Positions 1 through 7,703 of a DNA stretch of 64,000 bases are shown here, one piece after another. Below the pieces are notes generated by a model. That model made no database searches. It had not been told where the DNA came from and was given only the letters and a program-made list of their open reading frames with translations. Origin of the DNA: Sphingobacterium litopenaei (GTDB lineage: Bacteria; Bacteroidota; Bacteroidia; Sphingobacteriales; Sphingobacteriaceae). Location: NCBI RefSeq assembly GCF_014692495.1, contig NZ_JACOIJ010000001.1, positions 1 through 64,000 of the forward strand, given 5' to 3'. Position 1 is the stretch's first letter, and the number at the start of each line of letters is the position of its first letter. The translations under genes were made by a program, and so were the position numbers.

Positions 1-83
1 GTACCACCCATCTTTTTGCCTTCGTAAAGGCCTTTCATAGCTTCTTCTTTGAAGCGCTCAAAATCAAATTTCTCGTTGTTCAT
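1..83 (-). CDS. IS256-family transposase, N-terminal fragment at window edge
   Basis: Only the first 27 or so codons lie in the window; the gene runs off the left edge. The start (MNNEKFDFERFKEEAMKGL) and the following LYEGKKMGG match the N-terminus I know from Bacteroidetes IS256 (mutator-type) transposases, which continue into a region with a DDE catalytic triad that is not visible here. The ATG is preceded on the minus strand by an AT-rich palindrome and a putative element end, which fits an insertion sequence. Identification rests on a very short stretch, so the family is probable rather than proven. Confidence 0.6.
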   Translation of the reverse strand, partial: MNNEKFDFERFKEEAMKGLYEGKKMGG

Positions 84-141
84 TATACTGTGTCTAAAAA
101 TAAGTATTTATTTAATGACACAGTTTAATTTACACCCTCTT
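1..141 (-). mobile_element. end of an IS256-like insertion sequence
   Basis: Upstream of the transposase start lies a near-palindrome at 88-123 (ctgtgtc ... gacacag) and then the string acaccctct at 133-141. Read outward on the minus strand this gives agagggtgtaaattaaactg, which resembles terminal inverted repeats of IS256-group elements. The outer boundary near 141 is inferred; the other end and any target duplication are outside the window. Confidence 0.5.
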
Positions 142-353
142 TATTAAGAACTCATTCGATATTTTTAAATTGATTATTCCTTTCAAATAATAATAGTGTG
201 TGTGTTAGGGGAGTTCTCTGCCTAGAGGCTCATCTTTATTGATCTATAATTTATTATTTACTTCATCTTTGTACAGCTTCTAATAGATTTTACTATATTT
301 TCTTTTGAAGGTTTTATATCTTGTACACATTATAACCAATATGTTTCTCTTGC

Positions 354-2801
354 ATGGAAAACAGAAGATCATTTATTAAAAAAGCTGGAATATTAGCTGG
401 TTCATTCGGAATATTTTCACATTTACCCAAATCTATTGAAGCGGCATTGGCCATAGACCCTATTGAAGGTTCGACCTTTTTAGATGCCGAACACATCGTT
501 TTGTTGATGCAGGAAAACCGTTCTTTTGACCATTCTTTTGGTACATTGCGAGGCGTGCGAGGATTTAATGATCGTCGTGCCATCACGCTTACAAATGGTA
601 ATCCTGTCTGGCTTCAATCGAATAAGCAAGGACATACATTCGCACCATTTCGCATGGACATCAAAAATTCGAAGGCAAGTTGGAGTGGTGATTTACCCCA
701 TTCATGGGAAAATCAGATCGGAGCCTGGAATGAAGGTAAGTTTGATAAATGGTTGGATTGGAAACAATCTGGTCGCAAAGAATATAAATATTTACCGCTG
801 ACATTGGGGTATTACACACGCGAGGATATTCCATTTTATTATGCTTTTGCGGATGCTTTCACCATATGCGATCAGCATTTCTGCTCCTCTATCACAGGAA
901 CAACGACTAACCGCCATTATTTTTGGACAGGTAAATGTACGGAGTCTGCTGATTTAAAACCGTTAGTGCGCAATTCTGATACCTATTATAACAACATGGC
1001 GAGCTGGAAAACTTTTCCCGAACGCCTGCAGGAAAGCGGAATCAATTGGAAAGTTTATCAGAACGAAATTAGCTTACAAAATGAAGTGTCTGGTAATGAC
1101 GAAGGATTATTGGGCAATTTTACGGACAATAACTTGGAGTGGTTTGAGCAATACAATGTACGTTTTAAGAAAAGCCATATCGAGTTCTACCAACGTAGAA
1201 TAAAGGAGCTTCCAGCAGAAATAGAAGCACTGGAAAAAGAACTTGCTGCTGATCCAAATGCCCAAAAGGTTAAAAATACGCTGACGCAAAAACAGAATCA
1301 GTTAGAAAGTTTCAAACGTGAGGCGGAACAATATTCCGCGGAAAACTATGCTAAGTTGTCAGATTTTGAAAAAGAATTACACGAACGAGCTTTTCAAACC
1401 AATGAAGGAGAGCCTTTTTATCACGAAACAGAAGAAATAGAATTCGAAGGTACTACGATTCGTGTGCCAAAAGGTGATGTATTGCATCAATTTCGCCAGG
1501 ATGTAGAACAAGGCAAATTACCTACAGTAAGTTGGTTGGTCGCTCCTCAACATTTCTCCGATCATCCAAGTGCACCGATGTATGGTGCTTGGTATGTTTC
1601 GGAAATATTGAATATTTTGACCAAGAATCCAGAAGTATGGAAGAAAACCATCTTTATTCTCAATTACGATGAAAACGATGGGTATTTTGATCATATTCCT
1701 CCTTTCGTAGCGCCTAAACCATCAGATATTACTTCAGGTATGGTATCGGAAGATTTAAAATCAGATTTGCTGACAGAATATGTAACCAAAGAACAGGAAT
1801 TGGCTTCGGGAGTAAGTGAATCCAATGCCACGGAAGGGCCAGTAGGATTGGGCTATCGTGTTCCGCTTATTGTAGCGTCACCGTGGACAAGAGGTGGATG
1901 GGTTAATTCCGAAGTATGTGATATTACTTCCACTATTCAGTTTTTGGAAGTGTTTCTGAATAAAAAGTATAATAAGAATGTTTTAGAGTCAAATATTTCT
2001 AAATGGCGCAGAGCTATTACGGGGGATTTAACCTCGGTGTTCCGAACATACAATTCACAAGAGAAAATGAATTTGCCAGATTTTCTGGATATGAAACGGC
2101 AGATTTCGGAAATAAATAGTGCTAAGAATAAACCCCTTCCAGATGGCTACAAAGAATTTACTCCCGCAGAAGTAGAAAAGATAAAGGCAGGGGAAAAACT
2201 ACCGCAGCTGCCTTTTCAAGAGCAAGGTACCAAACCTTCCAATGCATTGCATTATGAGTTATATGTTCATGAATCTCAGCAACAGGGGCAAGTAGAATTG
2301 ACTTTTGAAGCATCAGATAAGCTCTTTGGAACGAAAGCTTTGGCATGTGCTTTCAATGTATATGATCTGTCGGGCATGAACCGTTTTAGTAAATCTTTTG
2401 CTGTAAAAGCGGGTGATAAAATAAATCACCTTTGGAGAAAGGCAGAGAAGGGTACATATAACCTCGCCGTACATGGACCAAATGGATTTTATAGAAAATA
2501 TCAGAGTACGCACGATAAAACCCACATTAAGGTAACGGTAAGTTATTCTGCTAAAAGTAATCTTATTTTACAACTGGAAAATACAGGCAGAGGTACACAA
2601 AATATCGATTGTTATAATGCTTATACAGGCAAAAAACTGACCGTGTCTCTGAAATCAAAAAAATCCATGACCTTGGAAGTTGATACACAGGAATATGGTC
2701 GCTGGTATGATTTTACCTTAAAAGCTGACGGTTGGGAGAGACAGTACGCGGGTAGAATAGAGAATGGTCAGCCTAGTATTTCAGATCCGTTAATGGCATA
2801 A
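354..2801 (+). CDS. phosphocholine-specific phospholipase C (Tat-exported)
   Basis: An 815-residue member of the bacterial acid phosphatase/phospholipase C superfamily (non-haemolytic PLC group), expected to cleave phosphatidylcholine to diacylglycerol and phosphocholine outside the cytoplasm. The N-terminus has a twin-arginine signal (RRSFIKKAG, residues 4-12) followed by a hydrophobic stretch. The family hallmark ENRSFDHSFG begins at residue 54; further motifs are DQHFCSSITGTTTNRH and NYDENDGYFDHIPPF. Residues about 290-350 form a charged, probably coiled-coil insertion. The last 200 or so residues look like the two DUF756 beta domains found at the C-terminus of PlcH/PlcN-type enzymes. Slightly longer than the Pseudomonas enzymes, as usual in Bacteroidetes. 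It stands alone, with an IS element end about 210 bp upstream. Confidence 0.9.
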   Translation: MENRRSFIKKAGILAGSFGIFSHLPKSIEAALAIDPIEGSTFLDAEHIVLLMQENRSFDHSFGTLRGVRGFNDRRAITLTNGNPVWLQSNKQGHTFAPFRMDIKNSKASWSGDLPHSWENQIGAWNEGKFDKWLDWKQSGRKEYKYLPLTLGYYTREDIPFYYAFADAFTICDQHFCSSITGTTTNRHYFWTGKCTESADLKPLVRNSDTYYNNMASWKTFPERLQESGINWKVYQNEISLQNEVSGNDEGLLGNFTDNNLEWFEQYNVRFKKSHIEFYQRRIKELPAEIEALEKELAADPNAQKVKNTLTQKQNQLESFKREAEQYSAENYAKLSDFEKELHERAFQTNEGEPFYHETEEIEFEGTTIRVPKGDVLHQFRQDVEQGKLPTVSWLVAPQHFSDHPSAPMYGAWYVSEILNILTKNPEVWKKTIFILNYDENDGYFDHIPPFVAPKPSDITSGMVSEDLKSDLLTEYVTKEQELASGVSESNATEGPVGLGYRVPLIVASPWTRGGWVNSEVCDITSTIQFLEVFLNKKYNKNVLESNISKWRRAITGDLTSVFRTYNSQEKMNLPDFLDMKRQISEINSAKNKPLPDGYKEFTPAEVEKIKAGEKLPQLPFQEQGTKPSNALHYELYVHESQQQGQVELTFEASDKLFGTKALACAFNVYDLSGMNRFSKSFAVKAGDKINHLWRKAEKGTYNLAVHGPNGFYRKYQSTHDKTHIKVTVSYSAKSNLILQLENTGRGTQNIDCYNAYTGKKLTVSLKSKKSMTLEVDTQEYGRWYDFTLKADGWERQYAGRIENGQPSISDPLMA

Positions 2802-2856
2802 TGTTTTTATCTAGGAAAAATTTATTTATATTTAAGAAGATACTACAATTATATTC

Positions 2857-3774
2857 ATGCGAAATTTACTATCCTTTTTCTTAATATTGATAGTCTTGGT
2901 CTCAACGGCTCAAGAAGGAAATTTAAAATTATCTTCAAAACGAAATTCGGATAAATCTATAGATATTGAATGTGAGAAGATGGAAGCTGGTTCTTCAACC
3001 GTCATCCTTAAATTCAAAGAGCTATCCAATAGTTCATTGCGGAATACGGTTTTTACTGTTAATGGTTTTTCTGGAAATATCGTAACATTACAACCTATCA
3101 ATAAAGACCAGTCTATAACTTATTCGTACACATACAGGTATGTGAGAGGTAAATTGAATCCCAAAATCTCGAAGGATTTTGTTTACGCTTTACCCTATCC
3201 TGTTTCAACAGAAGTAGCAGTACGAGAAGCCGGATTTTTACGTTCTAAATATTTTGGAAGCAAACAACCTGAGGATTGGAAAGTATTTTACTTAGTAACG
3301 AAAGAACAATCGGTAGTGACCGCTTCGCGCAAAGGATTGGTGTTACAAGTAGAAAATGATAAAGAAGAAATCGATGAAGAGCGTGTTTCTTATTCTTCAG
3401 AATCCAATAAAATAATCATTGAGCATGAAGATGGTACCTTGGCTATGTATTCGGGTTTTGCTAAAGGAAGTATTAATGTAAGAGTAGGGGAGACAGTCAT
3501 TCCTGGACAAGAGCTCGGTAGAAATATGAAGCGTGGTAATAATCAATATGCTATTTCTTTTTCTGTCTATTACCTAAAGAATGTAGACCAAATATTTGAA
3601 GAAAACAAAAATGTAACTACAGCAGAAAGTTATTATGGTTGGGTAAATCCACTATTTATAACTAATGCTGGAAATATAAATCTTGAAGGAAAACAAAAAT
3701 ACGAAGTTCAGCTTTCGGATGAGATTATTCAAAAAGAACTTTCTAAACGTGAACTCAAAAAATTAGGCAAATAA
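2857..3774 (+). CDS. secreted M23/LytM-like protein lacking metal ligands
   Basis: A 305-residue protein with a signal peptide (residues 1-18, ending near STAQEG). Its middle follows the layout of Bacteroidetes M23 (lysostaphin/LytM) domains: ALPYP near residue 110, the ASRKGLVLQVEND strand, IIIEHEDGTLAMYSGF, then GETVIPGQELG and the final strand NNQYAISFSVYY. In active M23 enzymes these places carry an H...D pair and an HxH pair binding zinc; here I see W/F/Y, MYSG and AIS instead. It is therefore probably a non-catalytic peptidoglycan-binding or regulatory relative. It follows the phospholipase gene by 55 bp and could be cotranscribed. Fold assignment is by eye. Confidence 0.6.
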   Translation: MRNLLSFFLILIVLVSTAQEGNLKLSSKRNSDKSIDIECEKMEAGSSTVILKFKELSNSSLRNTVFTVNGFSGNIVTLQPINKDQSITYSYTYRYVRGKLNPKISKDFVYALPYPVSTEVAVREAGFLRSKYFGSKQPEDWKVFYLVTKEQSVVTASRKGLVLQVENDKEEIDEERVSYSSESNKIIIEHEDGTLAMYSGFAKGSINVRVGETVIPGQELGRNMKRGNNQYAISFSVYYLKNVDQIFEENKNVTTAESYYGWVNPLFITNAGNINLEGKQKYEVQLSDEIIQKELSKRELKKLGK

Positions 3775-3779
3775 AGATC

Positions 3780-3804
3780 AAAGGCTTCCATTAAGGAAGC
3801 CTTT
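3780..3804. terminator. bidirectional hairpin terminator
   Basis: Perfect 10-bp stem aaaggcttcc/ggaagccttt with an attaa loop between two convergent genes. Confidence 0.8.
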
Positions 3805-3809
3805 GTGCA

Positions 3810-4151
3810 TTAAATAAAATCTTCTCGATAAGGGGAAAAGCTATCAATAAGCTCTCCATCTTTAAGACATTCACATCCGTGAATTATATTTCCTTGAATA
3901 ATACAGCTATCACCGGCTTCTATAATTTTTGTTTCTTCCCCTATGGTGTATTTAAATTTACCCGATTGTACGAAAGAGATTTGAGTATGCGGATGCTGAT
4001 GTAATGCGCCAATGCCTCCTTTTGTAAATCTGACTTTGACCAGCATAAGATCTGGCGTATAGACACAGATTTTTCGTTTTACATGGGCATCTATTATTTC
4101 CCAATCGTTTTCTTTATCCGAATAAAATGGTTTTGATAATTTATTTTGCAT
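3810..4151 (-). CDS. cupin-domain protein
   Basis: A small single-domain cupin of 113 residues. The first cupin motif is visible as GALHQHPHTQISFVQSG (metal-binding HxH with a Q/E equivalent) and the second as GDSCIIQGNIIHGCECL with the later histidine. Such stand-alone cupins bind a metal and either a small ligand or catalyse simple reactions; substrate cannot be deduced. The longer frame would start at a TTG (4163); the ATG at 4151 overlaps the end of the upstream membrane-protein gene by 11 bp, so the two are likely translationally coupled. Confidence 0.75.
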   Translation of the reverse strand: MQNKLSKPFYSDKENDWEIIDAHVKRKICVYTPDLMLVKVRFTKGGIGALHQHPHTQISFVQSGKFKYTIGEETKIIEAGDSCIIQGNIIHGCECLKDGELIDSFSPYREDFI

Positions 4152-4401
4152 TTCGCAATTCAAGTTCTTTTTCTATTTCTTTGGCAAGCGTATTGCTTTT
4201 GTTTGCATTCCTGATGAAAAAATAGGCTACTAATAATGTCAAAATTGATCCGAATCCCAATCCTCCTTTGAAGGCACTGAAAGCAAAAACGCCAATGGTG
4301 AATCCTACAAGTACGGCATTAATGATTTTTTCAGTTTTAAGTTGTTTTAGTTTCTTGTTTAGTTCTTGTGTGCTCTGTTCGAATAGACTTGTTAATTCCA
4401 T
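4141..4401 (-). CDS. small two-helix membrane protein, unknown function
   Basis: An 86-residue protein not recognised as a named family. It has an N-terminal amphipathic/charged helix (ELNKKLKQLKTEKI), two hydrophobic segments at about residues 27-45 and 50-64 (INAVLVGFTIGVFAFSAF and GSILTLLVAYFFI), and a charged C-terminus (EIEKELELRNAK). Its end overlaps the cupin gene, suggesting an operon of two. Confidence 0.6.
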   Translation of the reverse strand: MELTSLFEQSTQELNKKLKQLKTEKIINAVLVGFTIGVFAFSAFKGGLGFGSILTLLVAYFFIRNANKSNTLAKEIEKELELRNAK

Positions 4402-4607
4402 AGTGTATATGTAGGCTAAGCTAATTTTTAGACGTAAAAATAAGCATTATAAATGACTAAAAATGTGCCCTACATTACTAATTGCTTGATTTATTATATT
4501 CTTTGAGCGCCTCTAATATTTTTTTCTTTTCTAATAGTTTGAGTGCTTTCGTATTATCCAAAATCATGGGCTTCAGATTTTCTCAGTGGTTTCATCTATA
4601 ATATATT

Positions 4608-5126
4608 TTAAACCTCATTAAATTCTTTTGGGTATTGTACCGTTCCATTTACATCTTCTAAGGCGTTTGGAATTAATTCAAGTGCCATAAAAACTTCATC
4701 AGGTACCTCAAAAGGCGCTTTAATTTCCCATTTGGACGCAGGTTCAAAACCAAATTTCGGGTAATAATGTTCATGACCCAGGACTATAACAGAACCAAAA
4801 CCTAATTCCTCCGCACGTTTTAATCCTTCGCGAATGAGTTGTCCGCCAATGCCTTGCTTTTGAAAATCCGCACTAACTGCCATTGGCGCTAACGCTAAAG
4901 ATTCGATTGCTGAATCGCCATTTACAATTTTAATCTTGGTAAAAAGTATATGCCCAACCAGTTGATTATCTAGTTCTGCAACTAATGAAAGTTCGGGTAT
5001 AAAAGTATCACTGTGACGCAAAGCATCGACTAAATTTGCTTCAGCTTCTTGTTCAAAAGCTTGTTTATTAATTTGATAAACCGCTTGGATATCTTTGGGT
5101 TGTTCTTGTCGGATGGTAGGAGGCAT
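4608..5126 (-). CDS. GNAT family N-acetyltransferase (YhbS-like)
   Basis: A 172-residue Gcn5-related acetyltransferase. The N-terminus (IRQEQPKDIQAVYQINKQAF) is the typical beta1-alpha1, and the acetyl-CoA pyrophosphate-binding motif is seen as VSADFQKQGIGGQLIREGL (Q/RxxGxG/A). The following LGFGSVIVLGHEHYYPKFGF matches the YhbS-type subgroup in which the GH.YY.RFGF string is characteristic. The acceptor substrate is unknown. It lies 11 bp after the disrupted 5'-nucleotidase gene, so they may share a transcript. Confidence 0.85.
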   Translation of the reverse strand: MPPTIRQEQPKDIQAVYQINKQAFEQEAEANLVDALRHSDTFIPELSLVAELDNQLVGHILFTKIKIVNGDSAIESLALAPMAVSADFQKQGIGGQLIREGLKRAEELGFGSVIVLGHEHYYPKFGFEPASKWEIKAPFEVPDEVFMALELIPNALEDVNGTVQYPKEFNEV

Positions 5127-5137
5127 GGTGTCTTTAA

Positions 5138-6094
5138 TTATTGATTTTTAATTAATGTTATGTTTTCCATATCAGGGGTATATAAAGGAGAGTCAGATGC
5201 ATAAGGAACTCTACCCGATGGAACATATTTTGAAGAGTCTTTGAGATGAACATCTTGATCATCAAAGAAAATATGAGCACCAAAAGCTTTAAGAACTTTA
5301 TCTTTTGAAAGACCTCCTAAAAAATAAGCTTCATCAACGTATACCCCCCCCCATTTTCTTAATGTTTTAATAACTCTCATATGAGCAGGTGCATTTCTTG
5401 CAGTTACTATCGCTAGTCTCAAAGGTGATAATTCAATAGTTGTATGAAATTGTTCTTGAATTTTTGAAAGTTTAATAAGAAGTTTTGCAAACGGACCTTC
5501 ACCAAGTTCGACATCTTCATTCTCTAGTTCAAATTTATGAAAAGCATCTAACCCTTCTTTTTTATATCTGCTTTCGGAATCATCTGAGAATATTACAGCA
5601 TCAGCATCGAAAGCTATTTTCACTCTATTATCAGTTGATTTAAACTCTGTAGGAGGAGAATATATATATGCTGCAGCGCATTGTTTGGAATCTATTACAG
5701 ATTGAACATCTTTTGAATCTTTACTTAGAAATAAATCTATATCAAATGCATCAATATAGGGGGCTAATGGCTCACCTCCACTGAAAGCCATTCTAGAAAT
5801 ATCTAACTTGTATTGTCTGACTGAGTTCATTATCCTTACTCCTGTTTCTGGACTATTTCACGACATTACTACAACCTCTACAATCCTTTTTTTAGCATCA
5901 TTGTTTAAATGTAGCAAGCTTTGAACTAAATGAAACGCAGTTCCTGGATTTAAAGGCTCATTTTCGTTTTCCTGCTGAAACTTCCTATATCCTGCAATAC
6001 CTTCACTTTCGAAAATTTGATTTTCTTTTTCAAGATCAAATAGAGCTCTACTTGAAACTCCAATTACTAAGATTTCTGACAAATCAACAGGCAT
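5138..6094 (-). pseudogene. cytosolic 5'-nucleotidase (cN-I type) interrupted by in-frame TGA
   Basis: A single 318-codon frame encodes a 5'-nucleotidase of the cN-I (NT5C1-like, PF06189) family, which dephosphorylates nucleoside monophosphates. The first 78 residues (LVIGVSSRALFDLEKEN, then NENEPLNPGTAFHLV) and the part after the stop (NSPETGVRIMNSV, SRMAFSGGEP, AFDADAVIFSD near residue 163, WGGVYVDEAYFLGGLSK) are contiguous in one frame. The break is a TGA at 5858-5860 directly after VVVMS, exactly where the family has an arginine (SRNSP), so CGA to TGA is the simplest change. A run of nine G residues lies further on in the gene. Product is presumably truncated, or the tail is re-initiated at the ATG at 5830 without the N-terminal part. 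Confidence 0.85.
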
Positions 6095-6125
6095 AATTTC
6101 AATATTTTATTGGTTCTTAAAAATT

Positions 6126-6168
6126 CTTTCCTTCCAAAAGTATCGGGGAGTTTGTTTTGGAAGGAAAG
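6126..6168 (-). terminator. folA terminator hairpin
   Basis: Perfect 14-bp stem (ctttccttccaaaa at 6126-6139, ttttggaaggaaag at 6155-6168) just beyond the folA stop, followed on the minus strand by a T-rich run. Confidence 0.75.
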
Positions 6169-6178
6169 TTAAATATTA

Positions 6179-6673
6179 TTACGCTCTTTCGTATACTTCG
6201 AACGTATAATCAAAAGTGTGTTTTTCGTCTTTTTCGTGCTTTTCAGCGCTTACTAATTTCCATTCATGATCTAATAATTCAGGGAAATACGCATCGCCAT
6301 CTATTGTGGTATGTACACGAGTCAACAATATTTTATCTGCTAAAGGCAAAGTTTGCTTGTAGATTTCTGCACCACCGATAATAAAGATTTCGCGCTCGTC
6401 ACGGCAATAGTTTAATACCTCTTGCACACTATTCGCTACATCCACTTCATCGTGGCTATAGTTCATATCACGCGTCAAAATAATATTGCGACGCTCAGGA
6501 AGTGGTTTTCCAATCGATTCAAAAGTCTTGCGACCCATCACGACAGAATGTTCTAAGGTATTTTTCTTAAAGTATTTAAAATCATTCGGCAAATGCCAAG
6601 GCATCTGATTGTTTTTGCCAATGGCATTATTTTCCGCAGCAGCTACGATTAATGTTATTTTAGTATCACTCAT
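6179..6673 (-). CDS. folA: dihydrofolate reductase
   Basis: A 164-residue DHFR reducing dihydrofolate to tetrahydrofolate with NADPH in the cytoplasm. Seen are the N-terminal strand ITLIVAAAENNAIGKNNQMPWHLPNDFKYF with the substrate-loop W and the catalytic acidic residue (D in LPNDF), the cofactor site VVMGRKTFESIGKPLPERRNIILTR, and IFIIGGAEIYKQTLPLADKILLTRV. Length and motif order are standard. It lies 46 bp downstream of thyA, whose reaction generates its substrate, so the pair forms a thymidylate-cycle operon. Confidence 0.97.
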   Translation of the reverse strand: MSDTKITLIVAAAENNAIGKNNQMPWHLPNDFKYFKKNTLEHSVVMGRKTFESIGKPLPERRNIILTRDMNYSHDEVDVANSVQEVLNYCRDEREIFIIGGAEIYKQTLPLADKILLTRVHTTIDGDAYFPELLDHEWKLVSAEKHEKDEKHTFDYTFEVYERA

Positions 6674-6719
6674 TGATTGTTAATTTTCAAATCTCCAAAT
6701 TATCTCATTCTCTAAAGCT

Positions 6720-7541
6720 CTATACCGCCACCGGAGCTTTGATATGCGGATGGAATTCATAACCCACCAACTCAAAATCCTCAAATTTAAAATCAAAAAT
6801 ATCCTTCACTTCTGGATTGATTTTCATTGTAGGAAGCGGTTTTGGCTCACGAGACAATTGCAATTCTGTCTGTTCGAAGTGATTGCTGTAGATATGGGCA
6901 TCCCCAAACGTATGTATAAATTCACCAGCTTCCATATCACATACTTGCGCTACCATCATCGTCAATAGCGCATAAGAAGCAATATTGAACGGTACTCCTA
7001 AGAAAATATCCGCAGAACGTTGGTACAATTGACAGGAAAGTTGCGGTTTCAAAATTCCTTTTTCTGGTTGTGCGGGAGCTACATTGAACTGGAAGAAAGC
7101 GTGACAAGGCGGCAAAGCCATGTTTTCGATTTCCGCGACATTCCACGCTGAGACAATAATACGGCGTGAATCCGGTGAATTTTTCAACTGATTAATCACT
7201 TGCGTGATTTGGTCGATATGTCTGCCATCCGGTGTTGGCCAAGAGCGCCATTGCGAACCGTATACCGGTCCTAAATTACCGTTCTCATCTGCCCATTCAT
7301 CCCAAATGCTTACCCCATTATCCTTAAGGTATTTGATATTAGTTTCTCCTTTCAAAAACCAAATCAATTCGTGGATAATCGACCGTAAATGCAGTTTTTT
7401 AGTCGTTATAATCGGAAAACCTTCTTGAAGATTGAAACGCATTTGATAACCAAAAACACTGCGTGTACCCGTACCCGTTCTATCTGTTTTGTCCACTCCT
7501 GTGGTGTATACGTGTTTTAGTAAATCTAAATATTGTTTCAT
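6720..7541 (-). CDS. thyA: thymidylate synthase
   Basis: A 273-residue ThyA converting dUMP to dTMP with methylene-tetrahydrofolate. Motifs: [17 protein letters not shown] at the start, the phosphate-binding and catalytic block [12 protein letters not shown] containing the active-site Cys, [24 protein letters not shown], and HIYSNHFEQ near the end. The protein ends in [10 protein letters not shown] as in the family. First gene of the thyA-folA unit; a TAGTTTTG -7 box lies 42 bp upstream. Confidence 0.97.
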   Translation of the reverse strand: MKQYLDLLKHVYTTGVDKTDRTGTGTRSVFGYQMRFNLQEGFPIITTKKLHLRSIIHELIWFLKGETNIKYLKDNGVSIWDEWADENGNLGPVYGSQWRSWPTPDGRHIDQITQVINQLKNSPDSRRIIVSAWNVAEIENMALPPCHAFFQFNVAPAQPEKGILKPQLSCQLYQRSADIFLGVPFNIASYALLTMMVAQVCDMEAGEFIHTFGDAHIYSNHFEQTELQLSREPKPLPTMKINPEVKDIFDFKFEDFELVGYEFHPHIKAPVAV

Positions 7542-7583
7542 GTTTCAGTAAGTTTTAAAGATTTTCTACGATTTTAGAATATT

Positions 7584-7591
7584 CAAAACTA
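7584..7591 (-). promoter_or_regulatory. -7 element of thyA-folA
   Basis: TAGTTTTG on the minus strand matches the Bacteroidetes TAnnTTTG -7 consensus, about 42 bp before the thyA ATG. No clear -33 box seen. Confidence 0.5.
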
Positions 7592-7686
7592 CTGAAATTA
7601 GCGGGAAGGAAAAAGTGCTTTTACTTTTAAAAATGTCATTGGCATCTCAAATCTTATAACTATAAAGGTAAGTCTAAAAAAAAGCG

Positions 7687-7694
7687 TATTTTTG
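7687..7694 (+). promoter_or_regulatory. -7 element of mtaB
   Basis: TATTTTTG lies 9 bp before the ATG at 7704. Its position rules out the in-frame TTG at 7692 as start and implies a very short 5' leader. Confidence 0.5.
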
Positions 7695-7703
7695 CAACTT
7701 ATT

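Noticed and set aside
4478..4567. 29-codon minus-strand ORF (MILDNTKALKLLEKKKILEAL...)
   Set aside because: Short, lysine-rich and without ribosome site or recognisable family; the stretch 4402-4607 is more simply intergenic.
5858..5860. TGA as selenocysteine or reassigned codon
   Set aside because: The family has arginine, not cysteine, at this place, no SECIS-like hairpin follows, and TAA and TAG interruptions occur in other genes.
7692..7703. Upstream TTG starts for mtaB (7692), dgt (13856) and topB (15280)
   Set aside because: The first two lie inside -7 promoter boxes, and for all three an ATG stands at the conserved N-terminus.
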